Assembly (NCBI GenBank): GCA_018267795.1
Contig: JAFDXS010000010.1
Location: forward strand, 1 to 14,727
Direction: 5' to 3'
Source of the DNA: Bacteroidota bacterium
GTDB taxonomy: Bacteria; Bacteroidota; Bacteroidia; Chitinophagales; Chitinophagaceae
DNA length: 14,727 bases
Part shown: positions 6,335-13,272 of the stretch, piece after piece
Layout of the letters: each line of letters begins with the position of its first letter
How positions within the stretch are numbered: position 1 is the stretch's first letter
Program-made: the position numbers and the translations under genes
The notes under the pieces: generated by a model
Seen by the model: only the letters and a program-made list of their open reading frames with translations
Database searches by the model: none
What the model was told of the DNA's origin: nothing

Positions 6335-7828
6335 ATGAATTTTACAGGATTATTATTTGTACTTATTGGCCATTTTTTATCGGGGCGCGGAACCCTGGCC
6401 ATCTTCAACATAAAGCTGAAGCCATTGATAACCTTTCTCGTATCGATGATACTGGGTGTAGCCCTTCTATCGCTGGTGCCATTTATTATGCAGCTATTTT
6501 ATATTCCTATTACACGTACTAATGTGATATTGGGGATAGCAATACTTTGTCTGTTACTTAATATCCCTACACTGATAAGATTAAGGAGCGGTAACATAAC
6601 GATGCCGAAGCTAAACTTTAACCTGGAGTTTTATGAGATACCTGTGCTATTAGTTTTTACTGTCGTAATGCTTGTGAGCATCTGGCGCTGCTTCTACTAC
6701 CCGCCTTTTGCACGTGACATGCTCTCAGGCCCTGAAGCTATAGCAGAGTTTACGGTGCGTGAAAAGACCATGCTTAATTCTATCTTCTCACTAAACCTGG
6801 AGTCAACTAATAACCACCTGAAGCCACCATACGTTACCGACCTGCAGATCATTTATAAAATGCTCGTATCGCCTTTCGGGCAGGTATGGCTAAGCGTACT
6901 TGCGGTAAGTTTTCTTATATGGGCTTATGCGATACTGAGAGAAAAACTGCATCCATTTATTGCAGGTATCATTTTCCTTTTCTTCTTTACCATGCCAGAC
7001 CCATTTGCATATACCTATATCATGTTGTTTGACTATAGCAATATGGTGTTTTTCTTTGCTGGGTTTTATTTCCTCGTTCAATATCTTGAAAAGAAACAGT
7101 ACAATATTTTTCTATTCTCTGTTTTACTCTTTGGGATCGCTACGTATATAAGGCTAGAAACGTTGGTGCTGGAAGGATTAATATTACCCCTGTTATTCTT
7201 CTATTTCAGAAAGGACAAAGTACCTCCTGTAAAGATAATTATCCGCTTTGCCATCTTTTTAATAGTACCATTTTTCTTTTATGAAATGTGGGTTGGCTTA
7301 TTCGTAAAGCATTATCTACCGGTACACTTTGATGTAAGCCAGGAAATAAATAAAAACTTCAGTAACCTGAGCCCATTCTTTGAAAGGCTGGGCAGCATGA
7401 CCAAAATACTGATATTCGGGATCTCGGATAATCCAAACCAAAAGGATATAAACCTGAGGCTGTATGGCTACTTTGTGTACCTGTTCCTGCTTATCCTTAT
7501 TGTTGATATTATTTTCTATCGCAAATACTTTACACTGGAAAGTAAAGTGGCGCTGTATGGCATATTAGTAGTGTATCTTGGGATGCCATTTCTTGGCTAC
7601 CTGATACCATGGGTGGACCTGATGAACACTACGAAACGCGGGCTATACAAGATGTTCCCGTTGATGCTGCTATATATGCGCAATAGCGGGCTGCTGCAAA
7701 TGCTATCGAACAACATACGGAACTGGGAGCTGCCACAAATACCAGGTGCCAAGCGGCCTAAAACAGCAATGGCTAATACCAGCCAGCCGAAACCGGCAGC
7801 CCAACCAAACAAGAAGAACAAGAAATAG
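6335..7828 (+). CDS. Polytopic membrane protein, possibly GT-C-type glycosyltransferase
   Basis: A 497-residue protein with roughly 11-12 hydrophobic helices and a Lys/Pro-rich soluble tail (about 470-497, ending NKKNKK). After four N-terminal helices comes a polar loop (about 121-180): YYPPFARDMLSGPEAIAEFT, then NNHLKPPYVTDLQIIYKML. An acidic motif after an early helix followed by a loop with H-L-x-P-P, then helices with MPDPFAYTYI (220-229), FDYSNM (232-237) and ATYIRLETLVLEG (269-281), resembles the architecture of GT-C glycosyltransferases, which use polyprenyl-phosphate sugars. This is analogy by layout; no diagnostic motif proves it. It follows the small anchored protein by 8 bp and ends 3 bp from the convergent GH3 gene. 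An O-antigen ligase-like or unclassified transporter-like protein is the alternative. Confidence 0.7.
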   Translation: MNFTGLLFVLIGHFLSGRGTLAIFNIKLKPLITFLVSMILGVALLSLVPFIMQLFYIPITRTNVILGIAILCLLLNIPTLIRLRSGNITMPKLNFNLEFYEIPVLLVFTVVMLVSIWRCFYYPPFARDMLSGPEAIAEFTVREKTMLNSIFSLNLESTNNHLKPPYVTDLQIIYKMLVSPFGQVWLSVLAVSFLIWAYAILREKLHPFIAGIIFLFFFTMPDPFAYTYIMLFDYSNMVFFFAGFYFLVQYLEKKQYNIFLFSVLLFGIATYIRLETLVLEGLILPLLFFYFRKDKVPPVKIIIRFAIFLIVPFFFYEMWVGLFVKHYLPVHFDVSQEINKNFSNLSPFFERLGSMTKILIFGISDNPNQKDINLRLYGYFVYLFLLILIVDIIFYRKYFTLESKVALYGILVVYLGMPFLGYLIPWVDLMNTTKRGLYKMFPLMLLYMRNSGLLQMLSNNIRNWELPQIPGAKRPKTAMANTSQPKPAAQPNKKNKK

Positions 7829-7831
7829 AAA

Positions 7832-9346
7832 TTATTGCTGCGTATAAGGAAGCATTTCTTCCAGGTATTTTCGCTCATTACTTAAACGGGGAACTTTGTG
7901 CTGGCCACCAAGTTTCCCTTTGTCTTTCAGCCACCTGTTAAAGCCGTCTTTAGGCATTATGTGTACAATGGGCATCCTTAATGCTATATCCTTGTGGCGC
8001 TTGGCCTCGTAGTCTGAATTGACCAATTGCAGGGCTTTATCCATTTTCTCTACAAAAACATCCAGCGGACATGGCAGCTTTTCGAACTCTATAATCCATT
8101 CATGAGCGCCATTGCTCTGTCCTGTCATATATACAGGCGCTGCAGTGTAATCGTTTACTATAGCACCGGTTTCAGCACATGCTTTTTCTATAGCATGGTC
8201 GGAATTATCTACTATTACCTCTTCGCCAAATGCATTAATAAAATGCTTGAGCCTGCCAGTAACTTTAATACGGTAAGGCGCTAAAGAGGTGAACTGAATA
8301 GTATCGCCTACCAGGTAACGCCAAAGGCCACCATTAGTATTGATGACCAGTGCGTAGTTCTTATTTAGCTCTACCTCTTTCAGCGTTAATGTTTCAGGAT
8401 GCTCTTTGCCATATTCCTCCATGGGCATAAACTCGTAGTAGATACCATGATTGAGGAACAGCAACATTCCCTCCCTGCCTATTTCATCCTGAGCTGCAAA
8501 AAAGCCTTCAGATGCATTATAGGTTTCGAGGTAGTGCATGCTGCGCGAAGGAATATATTGCTCGAACTGATGGCGATAAGGCTTAAAGCTCACGCCGCCG
8601 TGTATGTATAGCTCCATATTAGGCCAAACATCCAGGAGATTGTTTGTACCTGCTATTTCAAATATTCTTTTTATGAGTACAATGGTCCAGGTAGGTACCC
8701 CGGCTATGTAGGTAACATTCTCTTCTATGGTGCTATGTGCTATTTTTTCAATCTTAGCCTCCCATTCATCCATGAGCGCCGTAGCCAGATCGGGCGTGCG
8801 ACCCATTTGGCCGAACCAGGGCATATTCTGCAGCATAACGGCTGAGAGATCGCCAAAAAATGAATCAGCATTCAACTGATTAATCTGGTGGCTGCCACCT
8901 ATTATCAAACATTTGCCCGACAGGACACTTGACTGCGGGAAGCTGCGCAGATATAGCGTAAGCACATCTTTGCCTGCTTTGTAATGATTATCATCGAGCG
9001 ACTCTTTGCTAACCGGTATAAACTTGCTTTTATCGCTGGTGGTACCGCTTGACTTAGCAAACCACGTAATGGGAGAGGGCCACAGAATATTCTGGTTGCC
9101 TTCTCTAATACGCTGTATATATGGTTTTAAGGTATCGTAATCATTAATGGGTACATTCTTCTTAAAATCAATAACATTATCAATTTTATCGAAACTGTAC
9201 TTCTTGCCGTACTCGGTGAACTGCGCAGAACCTATAAGATTATTAAAAACTTGCTTTTGGGTATCTATTGGGTTAAGCACATAATTATCTATCGCACTTT
9301 GGCGCAGCTTTATATAACCTTTAAACGCAGGACTAATTATGCTCAT
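7832..9346 (-). CDS. GH3-family acyl-adenylating enzyme
   Basis: A 504-residue protein homologous to plant GH3 acyl-acid amido synthetases, members of the adenylate-forming superfamily. The P-loop-like motif FAKSSGTTSDKSKFIPVS is at about 96-113. YNASEGFFA (276-284) is the second ATP-binding motif, and RYLVGDTIQF (343-352) plus GRLKHFINAFGEEV (364-377) form the third motif and hinge. Plant enzymes conjugate auxin or jasmonate to amino acids; the substrate of bacterial homologues is not established, so acyl-AMP formation is all that can be inferred. The N-terminus MSIISPAFKGYIKLRQ is typical of Bacteroidota members. It lies 71 bp downstream of lptB on the same strand and probably shares its transcript. 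Confidence 0.92.
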   Translation of the reverse strand: MSIISPAFKGYIKLRQSAIDNYVLNPIDTQKQVFNNLIGSAQFTEYGKKYSFDKIDNVIDFKKNVPINDYDTLKPYIQRIREGNQNILWPSPITWFAKSSGTTSDKSKFIPVSKESLDDNHYKAGKDVLTLYLRSFPQSSVLSGKCLIIGGSHQINQLNADSFFGDLSAVMLQNMPWFGQMGRTPDLATALMDEWEAKIEKIAHSTIEENVTYIAGVPTWTIVLIKRIFEIAGTNNLLDVWPNMELYIHGGVSFKPYRHQFEQYIPSRSMHYLETYNASEGFFAAQDEIGREGMLLFLNHGIYYEFMPMEEYGKEHPETLTLKEVELNKNYALVINTNGGLWRYLVGDTIQFTSLAPYRIKVTGRLKHFINAFGEEVIVDNSDHAIEKACAETGAIVNDYTAAPVYMTGQSNGAHEWIIEFEKLPCPLDVFVEKMDKALQLVNSDYEAKRHKDIALRMPIVHIMPKDGFNRWLKDKGKLGGQHKVPRLSNERKYLEEMLPYTQQ

Positions 9347-9417
9347 CTTATCTACTTCAGGTTTTGGCTATTAAAAATTAAGGGTATAGTCAATTCCCGT
9401 TACTACTAAACTACAAT

Positions 9418-10185
9418 TTACTTTTTATATTGAGTAGGGGTATAGTCCTTTCTTTTCAGCTCAAAATGGCGTCCAAGATACACTTTTCTTACCTGCTCGT
9501 CGGCAGCCAGCTCCTCTGCAGAGCCTGATTTAAGAATTTTACCTTCAAAGAGCAGGTAGGCACGATCTGTAATAGACAATGTTTCCTGTACATTATGGTC
9601 TGTGATGAGAATACCAATGTTTTTAAACTTTAACTGGGCTACTATAGTCTGTATGTCTTCTACGGCTATAGGATCGATGCCTGCAAAAGGCTCATCGAGC
9701 AATATAAACTTAGGATCTACAGATAGTGCCCTAGCTATTTCCGTACGTCTTCTTTCACCACCACTCAATACATCGCCGGGACTCTTGCGCACATGCTGCA
9801 GGTGAAACTCGTCCAGCAGCGACTCCAGTTTATTCTTCTGCTCGCCTTTTGTAAGATTGGACATCTCCAGTATGGCGCTGATATTATCTTCCACCGACAT
9901 CTTTCTGAACACTGAGGCTTCCTGGGGCAAGTAACCTATTCCCATCTTTGCCCTTTTGTACATGGGCAGCTTAGTAATATTCAGATCATTCAGAAACACA
10001 TCCCCTTCATCGGGCTTCACCAGGCCTACTACCATGTAGAAGGACGTGGTTTTCCCCGCTCCGTTTGGCCCCAAAAGGCCCACAATTTCACCCTGCTGCA
10101 ACTCAAATGATACATTATTCACAACAGTACGTGTACTATAGCGTTTTATCAATCCCTTTGCCTGTATCTTTAAGTTCATCGACAT
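9418..10185 (-). CDS. lptB: LPS export ABC transporter ATP-binding protein LptB
   Basis: A 255-residue ABC ATPase energising lipopolysaccharide extraction from the inner membrane with LptFG. Walker A is GPNGAGKT (39-46), the Q-loop is at Gln88 (GIGYLPQEASVFRKMSV, a strong LptB signature), the signature motif is LSGGERRR (140-147), Walker B is FILLDEPFAGIDP (160-172) and the H-loop is His197 (ITDHNV). The C-terminal FEGKILKSGSAEELAADEQVRKVYLG is also LptB-like. Two in-frame ATGs exist, at 10185 and 10179; the promoter box at 10191-10198 lies so close that the second (MNLKIQAKG) may be used. Divergent from metF by 121 bp. lptA, lptC and lptFG are not in the window. Confidence 0.95.
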   Translation of the reverse strand: MSMNLKIQAKGLIKRYSTRTVVNNVSFELQQGEIVGLLGPNGAGKTTSFYMVVGLVKPDEGDVFLNDLNITKLPMYKRAKMGIGYLPQEASVFRKMSVEDNISAILEMSNLTKGEQKNKLESLLDEFHLQHVRKSPGDVLSGGERRRTEIARALSVDPKFILLDEPFAGIDPIAVEDIQTIVAQLKFKNIGILITDHNVQETLSITDRAYLLFEGKILKSGSAEELAADEQVRKVYLGRHFELKRKDYTPTQYKK

Positions 10186-10190
10186 TGGCG

Positions 10191-10198
10191 CAAAAATA
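10191..10198 (-). promoter_or_regulatory. Putative -7 promoter box of lptB
   Basis: Minus-strand TATTTTTG matches TAnnTTTG exactly and ends 5 nt before the first lptB ATG, implying an almost leaderless transcript or use of the second ATG at 10179. No clear -33 TTTG at normal spacing was found. Confidence 0.45.
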
Positions 10199-10287
10199 AC
10201 AAACCTATTTTAGATGGAGATATATAATATTTCACATTAATACCTGTATTCTCTGTTTCTTTTCTCAGATATAACGAATTGAATATC

Positions 10288-10295
10288 TATTTTTG
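10288..10295 (+). promoter_or_regulatory. Putative -7 promoter box of metF
   Basis: TATTTTTG matches TAnnTTTG exactly and ends 11 nt before the metF ATG, leaving a leader of only about 6-8 nt. That leaves no room for an mRNA leader riboswitch from this start. No clear -33 element was found. Confidence 0.45.
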
Positions 10296-10306
10296 CGGCA
10301 TTAATT

Positions 10307-11260
10307 ATGAAAGTCACACAACATTTAGCAAACGCTAAGAAAACAATTATTTCGCTGGAAATTCTGCCTCCTACCAAAGGGAAGAGCATAGAGTCTATCT
10401 ATCATCACCTTAGCCCGCTAATGGAGTTTAATCCCAGCTTTGTAAATGTTACCTACCATCGTGCCGAGCAGATGTATAAAAAACGTGCAGACGGAAATTT
10501 TGAGCGCGTGGAGATACGTAAACGCCCAGGTACTGTAGGAATATGCGCCGCTATAATGAACAAGTATAAAGTGGAGGCTATTCCTCACCTGATATGTGGT
10601 GGCTTTAGTAAAGAAGAAACTGAAAATGCGCTGATAGATCTGCACTTCCTGGGATTGGAAAACGTACTCGCATTACGTGGTGATGCTGCTGCCAATGAAA
10701 AGTTTTTTACACCCCATCCTAATGGACACCGATATGCAGAAGATCTGGTGAAGCAGATAATAGACCTGAACAATGGCCGCTATATGGAAGAAGATATAAT
10801 GGACGGAGTGAAAACCGATTTTTGTATAGGCGTAGCAGGATACCCGGAAAAACATTTTGAAGCCCCCAACCTTGATACTGATATCTATTACCTAAAACGT
10901 AAAATAGATATGGGTGCAGACTATGTAACGACACAGATGTTCTTTAACAATGAGCACTACTACAACTATGTGAAGCGCTGCAAAGAGCACAATGTAAACG
11001 TGCCCATACTACCCGGACTGAAACCACTGACCAATAAGCGCCAGCTGACCATGATACCCAGCATCTTCAATGTAGAGGTACCATACGACCTGTACAATGA
11101 AATGATGAAAACGAAGAACGAAGCCGATAGCGACAAAGTGGGCACCGAATGGCTGCTGGCACAATGCCGCGACCTGCTGAAAAACAACGTACCGGTACTA
11201 CACTTCTATACGCTGGGTAAGCCGCAGATAGTATATAATGTACTAAAAGAACTTTTCTAA
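10307..11260 (+). CDS. metF: 5,10-Methylenetetrahydrofolate reductase
   Basis: A complete 317-residue FAD-dependent TIM-barrel enzyme that reduces 5,10-methylene-THF to 5-methyl-THF for methionine synthesis. Landmarks are SLEILPPTKG (16-25, with the catalytic-type Glu18), FVNVTYHR (45-52), the RGD motif 124-126 with Asp126 at the folate-binding position, FCIGVAGYPEKHFEAPN, GADYVTTQMFFNN, VPILPGLKPLTNKRQL and a C-terminal HFYTLGKPQIVYNVL. Length is close to the family norm of about 300. It is a single-gene unit, divergent from lptB and ending 5 bp from the convergent beta-lactamase gene. No methionine gene is adjacent and no SAM-responsive RNA element was recognised. Confidence 0.96.
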   Translation: MKVTQHLANAKKTIISLEILPPTKGKSIESIYHHLSPLMEFNPSFVNVTYHRAEQMYKKRADGNFERVEIRKRPGTVGICAAIMNKYKVEAIPHLICGGFSKEETENALIDLHFLGLENVLALRGDAAANEKFFTPHPNGHRYAEDLVKQIIDLNNGRYMEEDIMDGVKTDFCIGVAGYPEKHFEAPNLDTDIYYLKRKIDMGADYVTTQMFFNNEHYYNYVKRCKEHNVNVPILPGLKPLTNKRQLTMIPSIFNVEVPYDLYNEMMKTKNEADSDKVGTEWLLAQCRDLLKNNVPVLHFYTLGKPQIVYNVLKELF

Positions 11261-11265
11261 ATTAA

Positions 11266-12141
11266 TTAATGAACTGCATTTGCTGCAGTGGGTATTGCAC
11301 CATAGTCTGAAAGGATCTGGTGCAATATTTTTTTGCGCACAGCCATCCAATCCTTTGCGGTATCTGCCAATGGCATAGAGAAGTTTTGGGCGAAGAAATA
11401 GGGATACATGCGTATGTTGGTTTTGTTCATGGCATCTTTGTTTTCATGCACATATTCTATACGCTCTACGAAGCCGACAATCCAATAAATCATATCCTTG
11501 CCCTGTACGCCGGTACCTGTTTTATAATAAAGCTTGTAATTGGAAGAATCTTCCTGCAACATCATGCTGCGCACGATGCGCTGTGTGCGCTCTGCAAAAG
11601 GCAATTCATTGAAGTAAAGCTTCTTAATGAAGCCGACTTGTTCATCAGCAGTTATTTGCAATGAGGTGTCCAGCCAGAACTGGTCAATTTTATCGCCTAT
11701 TTTCATATTGCCGTACTTTACGGTATCCAAGTAGTGCTGCATTCTGGATGCACCTATGCGGCGGGCGATCTCCTGATAATAGGCGACATTGCTTACCTTG
11801 AACGCTTCACGCATATTCATGTCTTTATTCCACTCAGGATGTGAACGAACTACTCCATCCCACTTTATCACCATTTCATCATCTGGCGCTACAGCTGTTT
11901 CCAGCGCTACAAGGGAATTGAAAATCTTGAAAGTAGATGCAGGGAGAAAACGCTGCGTGCAGCGCTCTTGATTGTAATAGTGAATCGTTTCATGCGTCTG
12001 GTCGCGCAACATAAAGCAGCCACTCTTTATGCCCTCCGCCTCGAAATACTTACCCCAGTCCTTGTGCTCTTTTATGCGTGTTTTGGCACATGAAGACAAT
12101 AAAACAACTGATAAACAAAACAATACAAGACGACTGCGCAT
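11266..12141 (-). CDS. Class D (OXA-type) beta-lactamase, predicted lipoprotein
   Basis: The frame is open from 12174, but the ATG at 12141 gives a lipoprotein signal MRSRLVLFCLSVVLLSSC with lipobox L-S-S-C (Cys18), and the promoter box at 12172-12179 overlaps the longer start, so 12141 is preferred (291 residues). All class D motifs are present: PASTFK with nucleophile Ser69 and the Lys72 that is carbamylated in this class, S-N-V (117-119), Y-G-N (143-145), Trp156 in QFWLD, and K-T-G (207-209). It should be a membrane-tethered periplasmic serine beta-lactamase; spectrum cannot be read from sequence. A BlaR/MecR sensor domain is unlikely because there are no other membrane helices or protease part. 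It is divergent from the membrane protein/regulator/CreD cluster and convergent with metF. Confidence 0.92.
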   Translation of the reverse strand: MRSRLVLFCLSVVLLSSCAKTRIKEHKDWGKYFEAEGIKSGCFMLRDQTHETIHYYNQERCTQRFLPASTFKIFNSLVALETAVAPDDEMVIKWDGVVRSHPEWNKDMNMREAFKVSNVAYYQEIARRIGASRMQHYLDTVKYGNMKIGDKIDQFWLDTSLQITADEQVGFIKKLYFNELPFAERTQRIVRSMMLQEDSSNYKLYYKTGTGVQGKDMIYWIVGFVERIEYVHENKDAMNKTNIRMYPYFFAQNFSMPLADTAKDWMAVRKKILHQILSDYGAIPTAANAVH

Positions 12142-12171
12142 AATATAATACCCTGGTTTTCTAAACAGCTG

Positions 12172-12179
12172 CAAAGGTA
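12172..12179 (-). promoter_or_regulatory. Putative -7 promoter box of the beta-lactamase gene
   Basis: Minus-strand TACCTTTG matches TAnnTTTG exactly, the same octamer as before tRNA-Trp. It predicts initiation near 12166-12168 and a leader of about 26 nt to the ATG at 12141, which supports that start over the one at 12174. No good -33 TTTG was found. Confidence 0.45.
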
Positions 12180-12254
12180 AGTGGTGAAAAGGGAAATGTT
12201 GTAAAAGAGTTAATAAAACACTTTAATACTTGCTATCATGAAAAAACAATATTT

Positions 12255-12271
12255 ACTTTGTAAAACAAAGC
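12255..12271. promoter_or_regulatory. Candidate operator palindrome before the membrane-protein gene
   Basis: ACTTTGTAAAACAAAGC contains perfect 6-bp arms CTTTGT (12256-12261) and ACAAAG (12265-12270) with a 3-nt centre. It ends 6 bp before the ATG at 12278 and overlaps TTACTTTG, a near match to the -7 box. A similar 17-bp site lies before creD. It may bind the winged-helix protein encoded at 12909-13211; that link is inference. Confidence 0.5.
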
Positions 12272-12277
12272 ACTTTT

Positions 12278-12901
12278 ATGTCTATTGAGACCAAAGACAC
12301 ATCACTGGAAACATTGCAGGAGATACGCACCATAATGGAGCGATCTGCACGTTTTTTATCACTGAGCGGCTGGAGTGGCGTGTGGGCAGGCAGTGTGGCA
12401 CTGGTGGGTGCTGTAATCGCCCATTACTGGCTATTACAGTTTCGGATAAATCAATCATACAGACTTGATGAAGCAAGGATAAAATTTATTTTCCTGGGTA
12501 TTATCATTTTTATAGCTGCGCTAATGGGCGGATTTTTCTTTACCGCCCAGAAAGTACGCAAACAAGGGCATACATTATGGAATAATGCATCCCGACAATT
12601 ACTATTGCAGATATTGGTGCCTTTGGCAACAGGTGGTGTATTTGTATTAGCATTTATCAGCAATGCAAATGATCAATACATAGCGCCTGCATGTCTTGTG
12701 TTTTATGGGTTAGCGCTGATCAACTGCAGCAAATATACTTTATCAGATATCCGCTACCTAGGCTACCTGGAGGTGCTGCTGGGATGTATAAATATATTTT
12801 TTGCGAAATATGGGCTTTATTTTTGGACGGCAGGCTTTGGTATATTGCATATTTTATATGGTATAATAATGTGGAATAAATATGACCGGCACACTGCTTA
12901 A
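12278..12901 (+). CDS. Hypothetical six-helix membrane protein, partner of the regulator and CreD
   Basis: A 207-residue protein of unknown function. A soluble N-terminus (ETKDTSLETLQEIRTIMERS) is followed by about six hydrophobic helices near residues 27-48, 69-90, 107-126, 133-149, 158-175 and 180-196, the last ending in MWNKYDRHTA. There is no catalytic motif I recognise. It lies 7 bp before the winged-helix gene, so the two are cotranscribed. A gene order of membrane protein / small winged-helix regulator / creD is one I recall in other Bacteroidota, unverified here. The helical N-terminal tail could contact the regulator, so a sensing role is possible but speculative. Confidence 0.75.
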   Translation: MSIETKDTSLETLQEIRTIMERSARFLSLSGWSGVWAGSVALVGAVIAHYWLLQFRINQSYRLDEARIKFIFLGIIIFIAALMGGFFFTAQKVRKQGHTLWNNASRQLLLQILVPLATGGVFVLAFISNANDQYIAPACLVFYGLALINCSKYTLSDIRYLGYLEVLLGCINIFFAKYGLYFWTAGFGILHILYGIIMWNKYDRHTA

Positions 12902-12908
12902 GCGCTAG

Positions 12909-13211
12909 ATGATGGATAACCCAATAGAACAGTTAAATAAGATTTTCGACAGCCGCATACGGATAGGTATTATGAGCGCATTGATTGTCAATGAAAGCCT
13001 GAATTTCAATGACCTGAAAGCGCTGATAGATGTAACTGACGGGAACCTGGCAACGCACCTGAAGACACTGGAAGAAAATAACTTTATAAAAGTGCAGAAA
13101 GGATTTATAGGACGCAAGACCAATACTACTTACACTATTACCAAAGCGGGAGAAAAAGCATTTCGCGCGCACCTGGACGCGCTTGAAAAAATAATTAAAA
13201 AATTAAACTAA
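12909..13211 (+). CDS. Small winged-helix transcriptional regulator
   Basis: A 100-residue single-domain DNA-binding protein of the ArsR/MarR-like winged-helix type (HTH_34-like). The helix-turn-helix is LNFNDLKALIDVTDGNLATH (31-50), with the recognition helix around DGNLATHLKTLEE. The wing is GFIGRKTNTTYTITKAGEKA (65-84), followed by a C-terminal dimerisation helix. There is no ligand domain, metal-site cysteine or membrane segment. Two ATGs are adjacent (12909, 12912). It is cotranscribed with the membrane protein 7 bp upstream, and creD follows after 61 bp with its own candidate promoter. It is the obvious candidate to bind the paired palindromes at 12255-12271 and 13230-13246. Confidence 0.88.
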   Translation: MMDNPIEQLNKIFDSRIRIGIMSALIVNESLNFNDLKALIDVTDGNLATHLKTLEENNFIKVQKGFIGRKTNTTYTITKAGEKAFRAHLDALEKIIKKLN

Positions 13212-13229
13212 TATTTTTTTAATCATTTC

Positions 13230-13246
13230 ACTTTGAAATTAAAAGT
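13230..13246. promoter_or_regulatory. Candidate operator palindrome before creD
   Basis: ACTTTGAAATTAAAAGT is an imperfect 17-bp palindrome (ACTTT and AAAGT arms) agreeing with the site at 12255-12271 at 12 of 17 positions. It overlaps TCACTTTG, a near match to the -7 box. The half-site AAAGT also forms a second exact 10-bp palindrome AAAGTACTTT at 13242-13251, so three half-sites lie in tandem. It starts 43 bp before the creD ATG. Confidence 0.45.
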
Positions 13247-13272
13247 ACTTTCTAACATAAAAATCTCTAACT

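Noticed and set aside
10186..10306. Possible SAM riboswitch or other leader element before metF.
   Set aside because: No conserved SAM-riboswitch stems were recognised, and the predicted start near 10300 leaves almost no leader.
11266..12141. The class D protein as a BlaR/MecR-type sensor.
   Set aside because: It has only a lipoprotein signal, with no N-terminal membrane helices or metalloprotease part.
13227..13231. TTCAC before creD, resembling half of the cre/blr-tag (TTCAC-N6-TTCAC) bound by CreB/BlrA.
   Set aside because: The second TTCAC at the required spacing is absent (ATTAA instead) and no CreBC pair is visible.
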